Positions 8,681 through 16,703 are shown, counted from the stretch's first letter. The stretch: DNA of 44,050 nt from Verrucomicrobiota bacterium (GCA_014382705.1 JACNJE010000126.1:1-44050); one strand, 5' to 3'. Notes: generated by a model from the sequence alone, not told the origin. Translations and numbers: made by a program.

Positions 8681-10636
8681 ATGGCGCGCAGTAAAACCTT
8701 TGCAAGCCGGTGCGGCGATTTCACACTCACCGCAGTCGTGTTGTCGAAGGCACCATGGGTGATCCCGGTTGTTGCGGCGTGTCTCCTGACCGCCAAGCCA
8801 GGCCGCGCGCTTGGCCAGGAGGGCGCCAGCACGGGCCGGTTTCGCATTACGGAAAAGTCCGCGGACAGCCGACGCATCTCCATCCTCACCGGCTCCGAGG
8901 CGGTGTTTCAGGGCGATGGCATGCTGTTGACCCACCCGCGACTGGTCACCGTTACGGACGAGGGCAAGACCAATCTCGTGTTCACCGCCAGCGAGTGTCT
9001 TTACGATCAGGACAAAAAAACAATCCGCTCGCCCGGCGCACTCTCGCTCGCCACGGGTGACGGCCAGATGCAGCTTAAAGGCATCGGGTTTACCGGGAAT
9101 TTGGTCGGGCCGACCTTGTCCGTCTCGAGCGACGTCGAGGCCAGGCTGGACAAAAAAGCAAGTCGTCGGCCGCTTGGCCAAGCGCGTAAAAAGAAGGAAA
9201 CCCCAGCCTCGGAGCCGCTCCGAATCACGTCTGACCAGTTCAATCTCGAGCCGGGCCAAGCGCTATTTCGCGGCTCGGTTTTGGTGAAGGACGCCGACGG
9301 CAATCTGAGCAGTGACTCGATCGCGGTTGGCATGGGGGAGGACGACTGGGAGGTGCAGACGATCCGCGCGACTGGCAGCGTGGTGCTGCGGGCCGAGCAA
9401 ATCCAAACCACCAGCGAGCAGGCCGACTACGACCTGTCCGCCGGGTTGATTGTGCTCAAGGGCAACCCAAGCTGGACGATGGGCGAGCGTTCCGGCCGGG
9501 CTGATCTGCTGATGATCCATCGAGAGTCGCAATCCGTGAACGCCGAGGGGGAGGTCACCATGAAACTCCCGGCAGACTCCGTTGCGGAGGGCGGGCTGCT
9601 GGACTTTGCCGCGCCGGGAGACGGGGCGGCGGGCGGACTCCCGCTTGAGATTCGCTCCAATGTTTTTTTGTACCAGTCCGCGACCCCGGATAAAACCGGG
9701 TTTGCGCGGTATATCGGTGCGGTTCGGCTGGCCCGCGGCGAAGGCCGGCTGCGGTGCAGTTTCCTGAACGTGCGCCTGGCCAAGGGCGTCGGCGGAGTCG
9801 TGGAATCGGTCAATGCCGCGGTCGGCGTCAGGCTGATGCAGGGGGAGAATCAACTCACGGCACAGACGGCCACTTACGACTTGGCGCAGAATACGATCCG
9901 GTTCCTTGGCGAGCCGAAGTGGAACTGGGGCACACAAAGCGGCCGGGCGCGCTTGGTCGAGTTGTCCCCGGCCGATGGCGTGTTCCGCGCGAGCGGCAGG
10001 GTGAGGATGCAGTTGCCCCGGCCCGGGGGAGACGGACAGTTTCTGGTGTCGAGCGGCGCAAAAACGGAACCCGGCGGCGAGCCGCTGTTGGTCGTCTGCG
10101 ATTCGTTCGAGTACCGGCAGGCAGCGAAGGCCAAGGGACTGGACTCGGCGACATTCAACGGCAAGGTCGTGTTGAGTGGCGATGGCGGGTCGCGAGTGCA
10201 GGCGCAGCGGGTGGCGATGGGGATCGACCCGGGCGCAGCCGGGTTGGTGTCGCTCGACGCCACCGGCGGCTTGGTCGCCACAACGACCGGCGCAAACGCC
10301 ATGCGGTATGCGGGCGACCGCCTCGTTTACACCCCGTCGGACGAGACCGTGCACCTGACCGGCCGGCCAAGCGTGGAGATTCGGACTCGTCGCGACGGCG
10401 CGGAGGTGATTGCGCTTGGCCAAGCGGCGATTTACAACTTGGGCACCGGGTGGCTGCGCCTGTCGGGCGACCCGGTGCTGAAAACCGCCGAGGGCGAGTT
10501 GCGCGGCCGCGAGATTGTGTTCAACCCGCAAACCAAGCGACTCAAGGCCACCGGCCGCTGGAAGATGACGCTGAACCCGAACACGGTCGCCAAGATGCGA
10601 GGGCGAACCGAGCCGCTGGATGAAACAAAACCATGA
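8681..10636 (+). CDS. LptA/OstA-like LPS transport protein with three tandem modules
   Basis: Predicted periplasmic beta-jellyroll protein of the LptA/LptC/OstA superfamily, which bridges lipopolysaccharide from the inner to the outer membrane. It has an N-terminal hydrophobic signal/anchor (about 20-45), then an LptC-like stretch (about 60-160). Three clear repeats follow, beginning PLRITSDQF (178), PLEIRSNVF (321) and PLLVVCDSF (467) and ending EVTMKLP, RVRMQLP and RWKMTLN. At 651 residues it is far longer than the ~185 residues of E. coli LptA, so it may combine several Lpt roles. The stop overlaps lptB as ATGA, strongly supporting the LPS-export assignment. Palindrome copies at 9171 and 10413 are read as LGQA in linkers and strands. 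Confidence 0.78.
   Translation: MARSKTFASRCGDFTLTAVVLSKAPWVIPVVAACLLTAKPGRALGQEGASTGRFRITEKSADSRRISILTGSEAVFQGDGMLLTHPRLVTVTDEGKTNLVFTASECLYDQDKKTIRSPGALSLATGDGQMQLKGIGFTGNLVGPTLSVSSDVEARLDKKASRRPLGQARKKKETPASEPLRITSDQFNLEPGQALFRGSVLVKDADGNLSSDSIAVGMGEDDWEVQTIRATGSVVLRAEQIQTTSEQADYDLSAGLIVLKGNPSWTMGERSGRADLLMIHRESQSVNAEGEVTMKLPADSVAEGGLLDFAAPGDGAAGGLPLEIRSNVFLYQSATPDKTGFARYIGAVRLARGEGRLRCSFLNVRLAKGVGGVVESVNAAVGVRLMQGENQLTAQTATYDLAQNTIRFLGEPKWNWGTQSGRARLVELSPADGVFRASGRVRMQLPRPGGDGQFLVSSGAKTEPGGEPLLVVCDSFEYRQAAKAKGLDSATFNGKVVLSGDGGSRVQAQRVAMGIDPGAAGLVSLDATGGLVATTTGANAMRYAGDRLVYTPSDETVHLTGRPSVEIRTRRDGAEVIALGQAAIYNLGTGWLRLSGDPVLKTAEGELRGREIVFNPQTKRLKATGRWKMTLNPNTVAKMRGRTEPLDETKP
9171..9184. repeat. 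Perfect palindrome in coding sequence
   Basis: CGCTTGGCCAAGCG inside the LptA-like gene, read as PLGQAR in the poorly conserved linker between the LptC-like part and the first repeat. Confidence 0.85.
10413..10426. repeat. Perfect palindrome in coding sequence
   Basis: CGCTTGGCCAAGCG in the third module of the LptA-like gene, read as ALGQAA. Confidence 0.85.
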
Positions 10637-11355
10637 GCCTGCTTGAGGCGAACGGCTTGGCCAAGGAGTACAAGAAACGGCGCGTGGTCAACGGCGTGAC
10701 GATCACCGTGTCGCCCGGGGAGGTGGTCGGCCTGCTCGGCCCGAATGGCGCCGGCAAGACGACCTCGTTCAACATGATCGTCGGGTTGGTGCGGCCGGAC
10801 GAGGGCGAGGTGCTCTTCGAGGGCAAATCGATCGGCGCCCTGCCGATGCACCAACGGGCGAGGCGGGGCATCGGCTACCTGACGCAGGAGCCGTCGGTGT
10901 TCCGCAAGCTGACGGTCGAGCAGAATATCCTGGCGATCCTTGAGACCTGCACCTCCGACAAGCTGGAGCAGAAGGCCCGGCTCAAATCCCTGCTCGAGGA
11001 ACTCGACCTGACCACCCTTGCCCGGAACAAGGCGTACACCCTGAGTGGCGGGGAGAAACGGCGGCTGGAGATTACCCGGGCGCTGGTGACCAGCCCGCGG
11101 ATGCTGCTGCTCGACGAGCCGTTCAGCGGGATCGACCCGATCGCTGTGTACGAGGTGCAGAAAATCGTGCGCAAGCTCAAGGAGCGGCGGATGGGCATCC
11201 TGATCACCGACCACAATGTCCGCGAAACACTCAAGCTGGTGGATCGCGCCTACATCATCCACAAGGGGGACGTCCGTTGTGAAGGCGAGGCGGAGTTCCT
11301 CGTGAACGATCCCACCGCGCGGGAAATCTACCTCGGCCCGGAGTTCAACCTGTAG
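10633..11355 (+). CDS. lptB: LPS export ABC transporter ATP-binding protein LptB
   Basis: Cytoplasmic ATPase that powers extraction of LPS from the inner membrane with LptF/LptG. The 240 residues carry Walker A GPNGAGKTT (about 36-44), a Q-loop at LTQEPSVFRKLT, ABC signature LSGGEKRR (about 137), Walker B MLLLDEPFSGIDP and the switch His in ITDHNVRETL. ITDHNVRETL and GYLTQEPSVFRKLTVEQN are typical of LptB rather than other ABC ATPases. The start overlaps the upstream LptA-like gene by four bases. LptF/LptG are not in the window. Confidence 0.95.
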   Translation: MSLLEANGLAKEYKKRRVVNGVTITVSPGEVVGLLGPNGAGKTTSFNMIVGLVRPDEGEVLFEGKSIGALPMHQRARRGIGYLTQEPSVFRKLTVEQNILAILETCTSDKLEQKARLKSLLEELDLTTLARNKAYTLSGGEKRRLEITRALVTSPRMLLLDEPFSGIDPIAVYEVQKIVRKLKERRMGILITDHNVRETLKLVDRAYIIHKGDVRCEGEAEFLVNDPTAREIYLGPEFNL

Positions 11356-11356
11356 C

Positions 11357-12319
11357 ATGGCGACAAAGAAAAAACCGAAACGGGAGAAGATCACGACCGA
11401 GCGGTTCTACAGCGAGCAGGCCGAGCATCTGCATCTGAAACTGATCGCCGGGGAGAGCGGCCTCGGCCGGACGATCATCGAGCCGACGGTCAACCGCCCG
11501 AGCCTCGCGCTGGCCGGCTTCACCAAGTACATCGCCTATAAGCGCATCCAGGTGATCGGCAACGCGGAGGCGTACTATCTCAAGTCGCTGCCGATGCGGG
11601 AACGCGTCAAGAGCTACCGGAAACTGTGCTCGTACAAGATTCCTTGCATCGTGTACACGCGAAATTTACCGATCGACCGGGAGTTGAAATCGATCGCCAA
11701 CGAGTTCGGCGTGCCCGTTCTTCAGACCCCGATGGTGACGATGCGGTTCGTGAGTGTGGCCACGATCGAACTCGACCTGCTGTTCGCGCCGCGGGACACG
11801 CTCATCGGGAGCATGGTGGACGTTCACGGGATCGGGGTGCTCATTCGTGGCGAGAGTGGTATCGGCAAAAGCGAAACCGTACTCGAGTTGATTGAGCGCG
11901 GTTACAGCCTGGTTGCGGACGACCTCACCCGGATCACCTTGTTGGACAGTCGGGAAATCATTGGGACGAGTTCCGAGTTGTCCCGCTACCACATGGAGGT
12001 GCGCGGTATCGGAATCATTAACGTGGCGGCCATGTTCGGCGCGAAGAGCATCCGCACCGAGAAGCGCCTCGACCTCGTGGTCACCCTCAAGGCGTGGAAG
12101 GAGGTCAAGGACATCGACCGTCTCGGGATGGATGAGGATCACATGAAAATCCTCGGCATCAAGGTACGGCACGTGAGCATCCCGGTTCGTACCGGGCGAA
12201 ACCTGGCCCGGTTGATCGAGGTGGCCGCCCTCAACGCGAAGTTGAGTGCCGCCGGGTACAACCCCGCTCGCGAGTTGAACGACCGGTTGATCGCAACCAT
12301 GGCCAAGGGAAAACCTTGA
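11357..12319 (+). CDS. hprK: HPr kinase/phosphorylase
   Basis: Bifunctional serine kinase/phosphorylase that phosphorylates HPr or a related phosphocarrier. The 320 residues show the usual N-terminal domain, a P-loop GESGIGKSE (about 165), and the HPrK signature EVRGIGIINVAAMFG. The ATG lies one base after the lptB stop, so the gene is in the same operon. The lptA-lptB-hprK order recalls the proteobacterial lptB-rpoN-hpf-ptsN-hprK neighbourhood, but no HPr, EIIA-Ntr or rpoN is here. Its partner must be encoded elsewhere. Confidence 0.93.
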   Translation: MATKKKPKREKITTERFYSEQAEHLHLKLIAGESGLGRTIIEPTVNRPSLALAGFTKYIAYKRIQVIGNAEAYYLKSLPMRERVKSYRKLCSYKIPCIVYTRNLPIDRELKSIANEFGVPVLQTPMVTMRFVSVATIELDLLFAPRDTLIGSMVDVHGIGVLIRGESGIGKSETVLELIERGYSLVADDLTRITLLDSREIIGTSSELSRYHMEVRGIGIINVAAMFGAKSIRTEKRLDLVVTLKAWKEVKDIDRLGMDEDHMKILGIKVRHVSIPVRTGRNLARLIEVAALNAKLSAAGYNPARELNDRLIATMAKGKP

Positions 12320-12329
12320 CAGCGGCATC

Positions 12330-12716
12330 ATGACGAAAGACCCAAAACCAGACGAACCCAGTGAGAAGGACACATGGGTGCCAAAGAACCTCCTGCGGGA
12401 GATGAAGTCGTTTGCCGACAACGAAGGCAAACAAATGGTCGGCTTCATGCGGAGCACCATTCGCAACGTGGTGAATCCGGACGAGAAGCCGCCGGCCGAG
12501 CCTTCAACGGATCAGCCGAAAGGCACCGATGAATGGGAACTGCCTCGCCGATTGACCGATCTGCTTGAGGCCGCTTCCGAAGTGACCGGGAAAACCCCGG
12601 CACAGTTGATGGCGTCTTGTGTTTCCCGGTCTATCGAGGAGGTGATCCGCGACGAGGAGGCCAAGCGGGCTGCCGCGAAATCCAAGCTCGATCAACTCCG
12701 GCAGGGCGGCGACTGA
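12330..12716 (+). CDS. Small acidic protein with an internal duplication, unknown function
   Basis: Not recognised. The 128 residues contain two similar halves: DTWVPKNLLREM through FMRSTIRNVV and DEWELPRRLTDLL through LMASCVSRSIEEVI. Each half has a Trp-Pro-basic-Leu start, a GK turn and a second helix with Met-x-Ser. This strand-then-two-helices look may be ribbon-helix-helix-like, but I cannot establish it. A charged linker rich in Pro and Glu joins the halves. It follows hprK after 10 bases, so it is probably the last gene of that operon. Its TGA abuts the TGA of the convergent moeA in the palindrome TGATCA. Confidence 0.72.
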   Translation: MTKDPKPDEPSEKDTWVPKNLLREMKSFADNEGKQMVGFMRSTIRNVVNPDEKPPAEPSTDQPKGTDEWELPRRLTDLLEAASEVTGKTPAQLMASCVSRSIEEVIRDEEAKRAAAKSKLDQLRQGGD

Positions 12717-13925
12717 TCACTCCTCGAACAGCAGCACGTCCACCGGGTCGCCCTTGGCCAAGCGGGATTCCGGCGGCAGATCGACCAGGCCGTTGGCCTC
12801 GGCCAAGCTGCCCAGCATGTGCGAGCGCTGCCCGCCGGCGTTCCAGACCAGCCCTTTTGCATCGATCGTCACCCGCACGAAATGCCGCCGATCCCCCCGG
12901 TTGGCCAGTTCATCCGCCAGCCGCCCCGGCCGCTTGGCCAAGCGCCACTCGGCGGCACCCTGCATCTTCAACAGCGCAGGCCGAACCAGCAGCAGGAACG
13001 TGACGAGTGCCGAGACCGGGTTGCCCGGCAGGCCGAACAGTGGCTTGCCGCCGACTTGGCCCAGCACGAACGGCTTGCCCGGCTTGACGGCGACCTTCCA
13101 GAAATCGAGCGAGCCACGGAGCCGTTCGATGGCCGGCTTCACATGGTCATGGTCACCCACCGAGACGCCGCCGGAGGTCACCACTGCGTCGTTCTCCGCG
13201 AACGCCCGCTCCAGCGCAGCCACCGTGGCGTCGAGCGAGTCCGGCACAATCGGGTACAGTATCGGCAGCCCGTTAGTCCGGGCGACGACTGACGCCAGCA
13301 AGGCACGGTTGCTCTCGTAAATCTCGCCCGGTTTCAAGCCGGAGGGCGGCTCGACCAATTCGCTGCCGGTGGCCACAAGCCCGACCTTCGGCCGGAGCCC
13401 CACTTCGATCGAATCGTGCCCGGTTGCCGCCAGCAACCCGATCGTGCCGGCTGTGATGCGCGCGCCAGCGGCAACCACCAGGTCGCCTTCGCGGACGTCC
13501 TCGCCTTTCAGCCGGATGTTCTCCCACGGCTTGACCGAGTCGTTGCAGCGGACAGTGCCGTCCTCGCCGGGAACGGTGCTGCAATCCTCCTGCATAATCA
13601 CGGCGTTGGCGCCTTGCGGGATTGGCGAGCCGGTGAAAATCCTCATGCAGGTGCCTTCACCTAGTGTGTCGGCCGGTTGAGCTCCGGCCGGGATTACACC
13701 GAGACATTTCAGATCGACTGGCGACTCGGGGGTGGCGCCATTGAGGTCGGCACTCCTGACCGCGTACCCGTCCATGGCTGAATTGTCGAAGCCCGGCAGC
13801 GACACGTTGGTGTTGGCGTCGGCGGCGGCAAAACGGCCGGTGGCACCGGCCAAGGGGACGGTTTCGGTGCCGGGCAACGGAGCGGCTGCAAGCGACCGTT
13901 CAACGGCTTCTTCAAGTGACAACAT
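12717..13925 (-). CDS. moeA: Molybdopterin molybdenumtransferase
   Basis: Inserts molybdate into adenylylated molybdopterin to finish the molybdenum cofactor. From ATG 13925 (MLSLEEAVERSL) the product is 402 residues, normal for MoeA; the frame is open further upstream but that part overlaps the divergent methyltransferase and lacks homology. Motifs are PGFDNSAMDGYAVR, GVIPAGAQP, TGSPIPQGANAVIMQED, TSGGVSVGDHDHVK, KPGKPFVLGQ and FGLPGNPVSALV. No other Moco gene is nearby. Palindrome copies near 12752 and at 12931 are read as SRLAKGD and WRLAKRPG in the variable C-terminal domain IV. Confidence 0.95.
   Translation of the reverse strand: MLSLEEAVERSLAAAPLPGTETVPLAGATGRFAAADANTNVSLPGFDNSAMDGYAVRSADLNGATPESPVDLKCLGVIPAGAQPADTLGEGTCMRIFTGSPIPQGANAVIMQEDCSTVPGEDGTVRCNDSVKPWENIRLKGEDVREGDLVVAAGARITAGTIGLLAATGHDSIEVGLRPKVGLVATGSELVEPPSGLKPGEIYESNRALLASVVARTNGLPILYPIVPDSLDATVAALERAFAENDAVVTSGGVSVGDHDHVKPAIERLRGSLDFWKVAVKPGKPFVLGQVGGKPLFGLPGNPVSALVTFLLLVRPALLKMQGAAEWRLAKRPGRLADELANRGDRRHFVRVTIDAKGLVWNAGGQRSHMLGSLAEANGLVDLPPESRLAKGDPVDVLLFEE
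12931..12944. repeat. Perfect palindrome in coding sequence
   Basis: CGCTTGGCCAAGCG in the C-terminal part of moeA, read as RLAKR. Confidence 0.85.
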
Positions 13926-13976
13926 GCGGGAGGGAGTGTCGCTGTTAATCTTCAGAGAATCAAACCAACGCGCAGG

Positions 13977-14768
13977 ATGTTCTGGTTTGCCGGGTTGGCG
14001 GATGGTACTTGTCCGCAACCCGTGGGAACCGGAACGGAGACAGCCAGCCACGCAAAAAAGGTCGATCAACTGTTCGGCGCGATTGCCCGGCGATACGACC
14101 TGGTCAACGACATCCAGAGCCTTGGCCTGCACCGGCTCTGGAAACGCCGCGTGGTGGCGCTGTCCGAATTCCGGGAGGGGGAACTCGGACTGGATCTGTG
14201 CTGCGGCACGGGCGATCTCGCGATCGGCTTGGCCAAGCGGGGCGGCTCGCTGGTGGGGATGGACATGAACCACCCCATGCTGCGGCAAGCCGCCGGCCGC
14301 TTGGCCAAGCGGGGCAGGAATCAGGTCAGTCTCGCCCAAGCGGATGCCTTGAACCTCCCGCTTGGGGATGGCACCGTCGACCTGGTGACGGTCGGTTACG
14401 GGCTGAGAAACCTCGCCAACCTGAAAGCCGGCCTGCGCGAGATCACACGCGTCCTGAAGCCGGGGGGGCGTCTGTTGATCCTGGATTTCGGGAAGCCGGC
14501 CAACCGCGTCATCCGGTCGGTTTATTTTCTATACCTCGCATTGATGCTGCCGGTGTTTGGCTGGCTGTGTTGCGGCAACGCGTCAGCCTACGCCTATATC
14601 CTAAAGTCCCTGAAAAAATATACCGCGCAGAAAGGGGTGGCAGCCGTTCTTCGAGACATGGGCTATCACTCCGTTCAGGTTATAGAGATCATGGCGGGAA
14701 CAATGAGCATTCATATTGCCATAAAACAGGAACATCACCCCCAGATTCATCGTGGAAAAACATTATAA
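13977..14768 (+). CDS. ubiE: Demethylmenaquinone/ubiquinone methyltransferase (UbiE/MenG)
   Basis: SAM-dependent C-methyltransferase for the last step of menaquinone (or a C-methylation in ubiquinone) synthesis. Recognisable are VDQLFGAIARRYDLVND, SAM motif I DLCCGTGDLAIGLAKRGG, GYGLRNLANL and LKPGGRLLILDFGKP, with the later helix AYAYILKSLKKY. The start is uncertain: ATG 13977 adds about 28 residues before the conserved KKVDQLF; GTG 14022 is an alternative. It is divergent from moeA across about 50 bases. In an organism of this type menaquinone is the more likely product (inference). Two palindrome copies near 14227 and at 14298 are read as GLAKRG and RLAKRG. Confidence 0.88.
   Translation: MFWFAGLADGTCPQPVGTGTETASHAKKVDQLFGAIARRYDLVNDIQSLGLHRLWKRRVVALSEFREGELGLDLCCGTGDLAIGLAKRGGSLVGMDMNHPMLRQAAGRLAKRGRNQVSLAQADALNLPLGDGTVDLVTVGYGLRNLANLKAGLREITRVLKPGGRLLILDFGKPANRVIRSVYFLYLALMLPVFGWLCCGNASAYAYILKSLKKYTAQKGVAAVLRDMGYHSVQVIEIMAGTMSIHIAIKQEHHPQIHRGKTL
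14298..14311. repeat. Perfect palindrome in coding sequence
   Basis: CGCTTGGCCAAGCG in ubiE, read as RLAKR. A near-copy lies about 70 bases upstream in the same frame and gives the similar peptide GLAKRG. Confidence 0.85.
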
Positions 14769-14769
14769 T
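14764..14769 (+). promoter_or_regulatory. Possible -10 element for the H1-like gene
   Basis: A perfect TATAAT overlaps the ubiE stop, 76 bases before the H1-like ATG. No good -35 is seen at 16-18 bases, so support is weak. Confidence 0.25.
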
Positions 14770-14811
14770 ACCTCTTGTCAATGGGATGCTATAGCGTACC
14801 ATTCCCGGTTG

Positions 14812-14826
14812 CGCCATTAAATGGCG
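14812..14826. promoter_or_regulatory. Inverted repeat in the H1-like gene leader
   Basis: CGCCAT-TAA-ATGGCG is a perfect 6-bp inverted repeat with a 3-base centre, 19 bases before the H1-like ATG. It could be an operator or an RNA hairpin affecting translation. Confidence 0.35.
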
Positions 14827-14845
14827 TATTGTAACCAAAAAGATT

Positions 14846-15403
14846 ATGAGCAAGGATACGGTTGAGTTATACCAACGGGCTCGTGCGGCATTGCAAAAGG
14901 AACAGGCTGCATTGTCGAAGACACTGGCCGAAGCACAGGCAACTGCGGCGGATGCTGAAAAAAGGCTGGCCGAAATTGAGGCTGCCTTGGGTGGGGCCGG
15001 TTCCGCCCCAGCCAAGCGCCGGGGTCGCAAGCCAAGGAAGACCGCAGCCAAGCGTGCTCGATCTGTAAAGAAAAAGGCGGCACCGAAACGGAAAGCGGCG
15101 AAAAGGAAAACATCCAAAAAGGCGGTGAAAAAAACCGCCAAGAAGACACCCAAAAAGGCAAATAAAGCCGCCAAGAAAACGGCCAGAAAAGTCGCCAAGG
15201 GTGGCAAAAATAAGCGGTCGCTAAAGGAGGTCGCTCTCCAGTTGACCAAGGGCAAGGCTCTGACCGCCGCGCAAATCCTTCAAGGGGCCAAGCAGGCGGG
15301 CCACAAGTTCGGTGGCAAGAATCCCATCAACGGCCTTCGCGTGATGCTGTATAGCAACAAGAAGGCATTCAAGAACAACAAGGGCAAGTTTACAGCGGCT
15401 TGA
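14846..15403 (+). CDS. Histone H1-like nucleoid protein with coiled coil and C-terminal winged-helix-like domain
   Basis: 185-residue DNA-binding protein in three parts. Residues 1-50 form an acidic/amphipathic coiled coil (YQRARAALQKEQAALSK, AEAQATAADAEKRLAEIEA). Residues 53-125 are a histone H1-like tail of repeated AKK, KKT and KKA units. The last ~60 residues (LTAAQILQGAKQAGHKF, NPINGLRVMLYSNKKAF) resemble the HARE-HTH winged-helix fold. The tail should bind DNA non-specifically, the coil should dimerise, and the C-terminal domain may recognise DNA. Likely a nucleoid-compaction protein. Its gene has its own leader and probable terminator. Confidence 0.8.
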   Translation: MSKDTVELYQRARAALQKEQAALSKTLAEAQATAADAEKRLAEIEAALGGAGSAPAKRRGRKPRKTAAKRARSVKKKAAPKRKAAKRKTSKKAVKKTAKKTPKKANKAAKKTARKVAKGGKNKRSLKEVALQLTKGKALTAAQILQGAKQAGHKFGGKNPINGLRVMLYSNKKAFKNNKGKFTAA

Positions 15404-15480
15404 CGCCTTTTTGCGCCTGTCGCGTCCGTTGCGTTTGACCGGCGGGCTTGAATAGCGGTTGGATAAAGGATATAGCATTT

Positions 15481-15508
15481 CCCGGCGGCAAGTTCGCCGG
15501 GATTTTTT
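15481..15508 (+). terminator. Hairpin plus T-run directly before hisF
   Basis: CCCGGCG and CGCCGGG form a 7-bp stem around a 7-base loop, followed by A and seven Ts. It lies 78 bases after the H1-like stop and ends only four bases before the hisF ATG, so it may be a terminator for the upstream gene, an attenuator for hisF, or both. Confidence 0.75.
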
Positions 15509-15512
15509 TGAA

Positions 15513-16289
15513 ATGTTGGCCAAGCGAGTGATACCCTGCCTGGACGTGCACGACGGAGCCGTGACGCGAGGGGTGCAGTTTGGTCGCGCGGAGGAGGGCG
15601 GACTGCGCAACGTCGGCGACCCGGTCGAGTTGGCTGTTCGCTACGATGAGCAGGGCGCCGACGAGATGGTTTTTTTCGACATCACCGCCAGCGCGCACGG
15701 GCGCGACACGATGGTCGATGTGATGGAGCGGGTGGCCAGCCGCTGCTTCATGCCGCTGACGGTCGGGGGCGGCATCCGAACGGTGGAGGACATGGGCGTC
15801 ATGCTCAAGGCCGGCGCGGATAAGATCAGCATCAACAGCGCCGCCTTGGCCAAGCCGGAGTTAATTCGCGAGGGCGCGGAAAAGTTTGGCAGCCAGTGCA
15901 TCGTCGTCTCGGTCGACACCAAGAGAACGGGTGACGGCGGGTGGAGCGTTTTTTCGCACGGCGGCCGCAGGGAAACCGGCCTGGACGTCATCGACTGGTC
16001 GTCGCGCGCGGTGGCACTCGGCGCGGGCGAGATCGTGCTCAACAGCATCGACGCCGACGGCACGAAGGCCGGTTACGACCTGGAGGTCACCAGGCGCATC
16101 AGCGAGTCGGTGGAGGTGCCGGTGGTGGCGAGCGGCGGCGCCGGGTGTCTTGAGCACATGGCTGAGGTGCTGCACGAGGGCAAGGCCGACGCGGTGTTGG
16201 CGGCCAGTATTTTTCATTTTGGCGAGCATAGTGTCGCCGACGTGAAGGCGTTTTTGCGGCAGGATGGCATCCCTGTCCGCACGGTATAA
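15513..16289 (+). CDS. hisF: Imidazole glycerol phosphate synthase subunit HisF
   Basis: Cyclase subunit that joins PRFAR and ammonia to give imidazole glycerol phosphate and AICAR in histidine synthesis. The 258-residue product begins [20 protein letters not shown], the standard HisF start; the open frame back to 15459 runs through the terminator hairpin and is rejected. Catalytic Asp positions are in CLDV and in [11 protein letters not shown], and phosphate-binding loops are at [12 protein letters not shown] and [11 protein letters not shown]. No ribosome-binding site is possible between the T-run and the ATG. The partner HisH is not adjacent. The palindrome at the start codon region encodes MLAKR. 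Confidence 0.95.
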   Translation: MLAKRVIPCLDVHDGAVTRGVQFGRAEEGGLRNVGDPVELAVRYDEQGADEMVFFDITASAHGRDTMVDVMERVASRCFMPLTVGGGIRTVEDMGVMLKAGADKISINSAALAKPELIREGAEKFGSQCIVVSVDTKRTGDGGWSVFSHGGRRETGLDVIDWSSRAVALGAGEIVLNSIDADGTKAGYDLEVTRRISESVEVPVVASGGAGCLEHMAEVLHEGKADAVLAASIFHFGEHSVADVKAFLRQDGIPVRTV

Positions 16290-16297
16290 TTTTGCAG

Positions 16298-16678
16298 ATG
16301 AAATTCATCGGGAAACTAAAGTTCAACTCGGATGGCCTCATTCCGGCGATCGTTCAGGAGGAGGGAACCGGCCGTGTGCTAATGATGGCGTGGATGAACG
16401 AGGCGTCGCTGAAATCAACGATTGAGACCGGCAAGACGCATTTCTGGAGCCGCTCACGCCAGAAATATTGGATGAAGGGCGAGTCGAGTGGCCACACGCA
16501 GGAGGTCAAGGATATCGCGTTTGACTGCGACGGCGACACGCTGCTGATTCAAGTCGCGCAGCACGGCGCAGCCTGCCATGAGGGGTACAAATCTTGTTTC
16601 TTCCGATCGACCCGTGAGGGTGGGGAGTTCGAGATCACTGAGGAGCAGCTCGTCAACCCGGACGAGGTTTACCCGTGA
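16298..16678 (+). CDS. hisI: Phosphoribosyl-AMP cyclohydrolase
   Basis: Opens the adenine ring of PR-AMP, the third step of histidine synthesis. 126 residues from ATG 16298; a TTG six bases earlier is possible. Metal and catalytic motifs are [32 protein letters not shown], the Asp set in DCDGDTLL and the zinc Cys motif [15 protein letters not shown]. The HisE pyrophosphatase domain is absent, so HisE must be a separate protein elsewhere. It lies nine bases after hisF, in one operon with it. Confidence 0.94.
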   Translation: MKFIGKLKFNSDGLIPAIVQEEGTGRVLMMAWMNEASLKSTIETGKTHFWSRSRQKYWMKGESSGHTQEVKDIAFDCDGDTLLIQVAQHGAACHEGYKSCFFRSTREGGEFEITEEQLVNPDEVYP

Positions 16679-16682
16679 GCGC

Positions 16683-16703
16683 CGCTTGGCCAAGCGCTTG
16701 GCC
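16683..16703. repeat. Intergenic palindrome with overlapping half-copy
   Basis: CGCTTGGCCAAGCG continuing into CTTGGCC, four bases after the hisI stop and 50 bases before trpE. No T-run follows. Confidence 0.85.

Noticed and set aside
13926-14339. N-terminal extension of the moeA frame
   Set aside because: It overlaps ubiE in antisense, and MoeA homology and length fit a start at 13925.
15459-15512. N-terminal extension of hisF
   Set aside because: It translates the terminator hairpin and precedes the standard HisF start [12 protein letters not shown].
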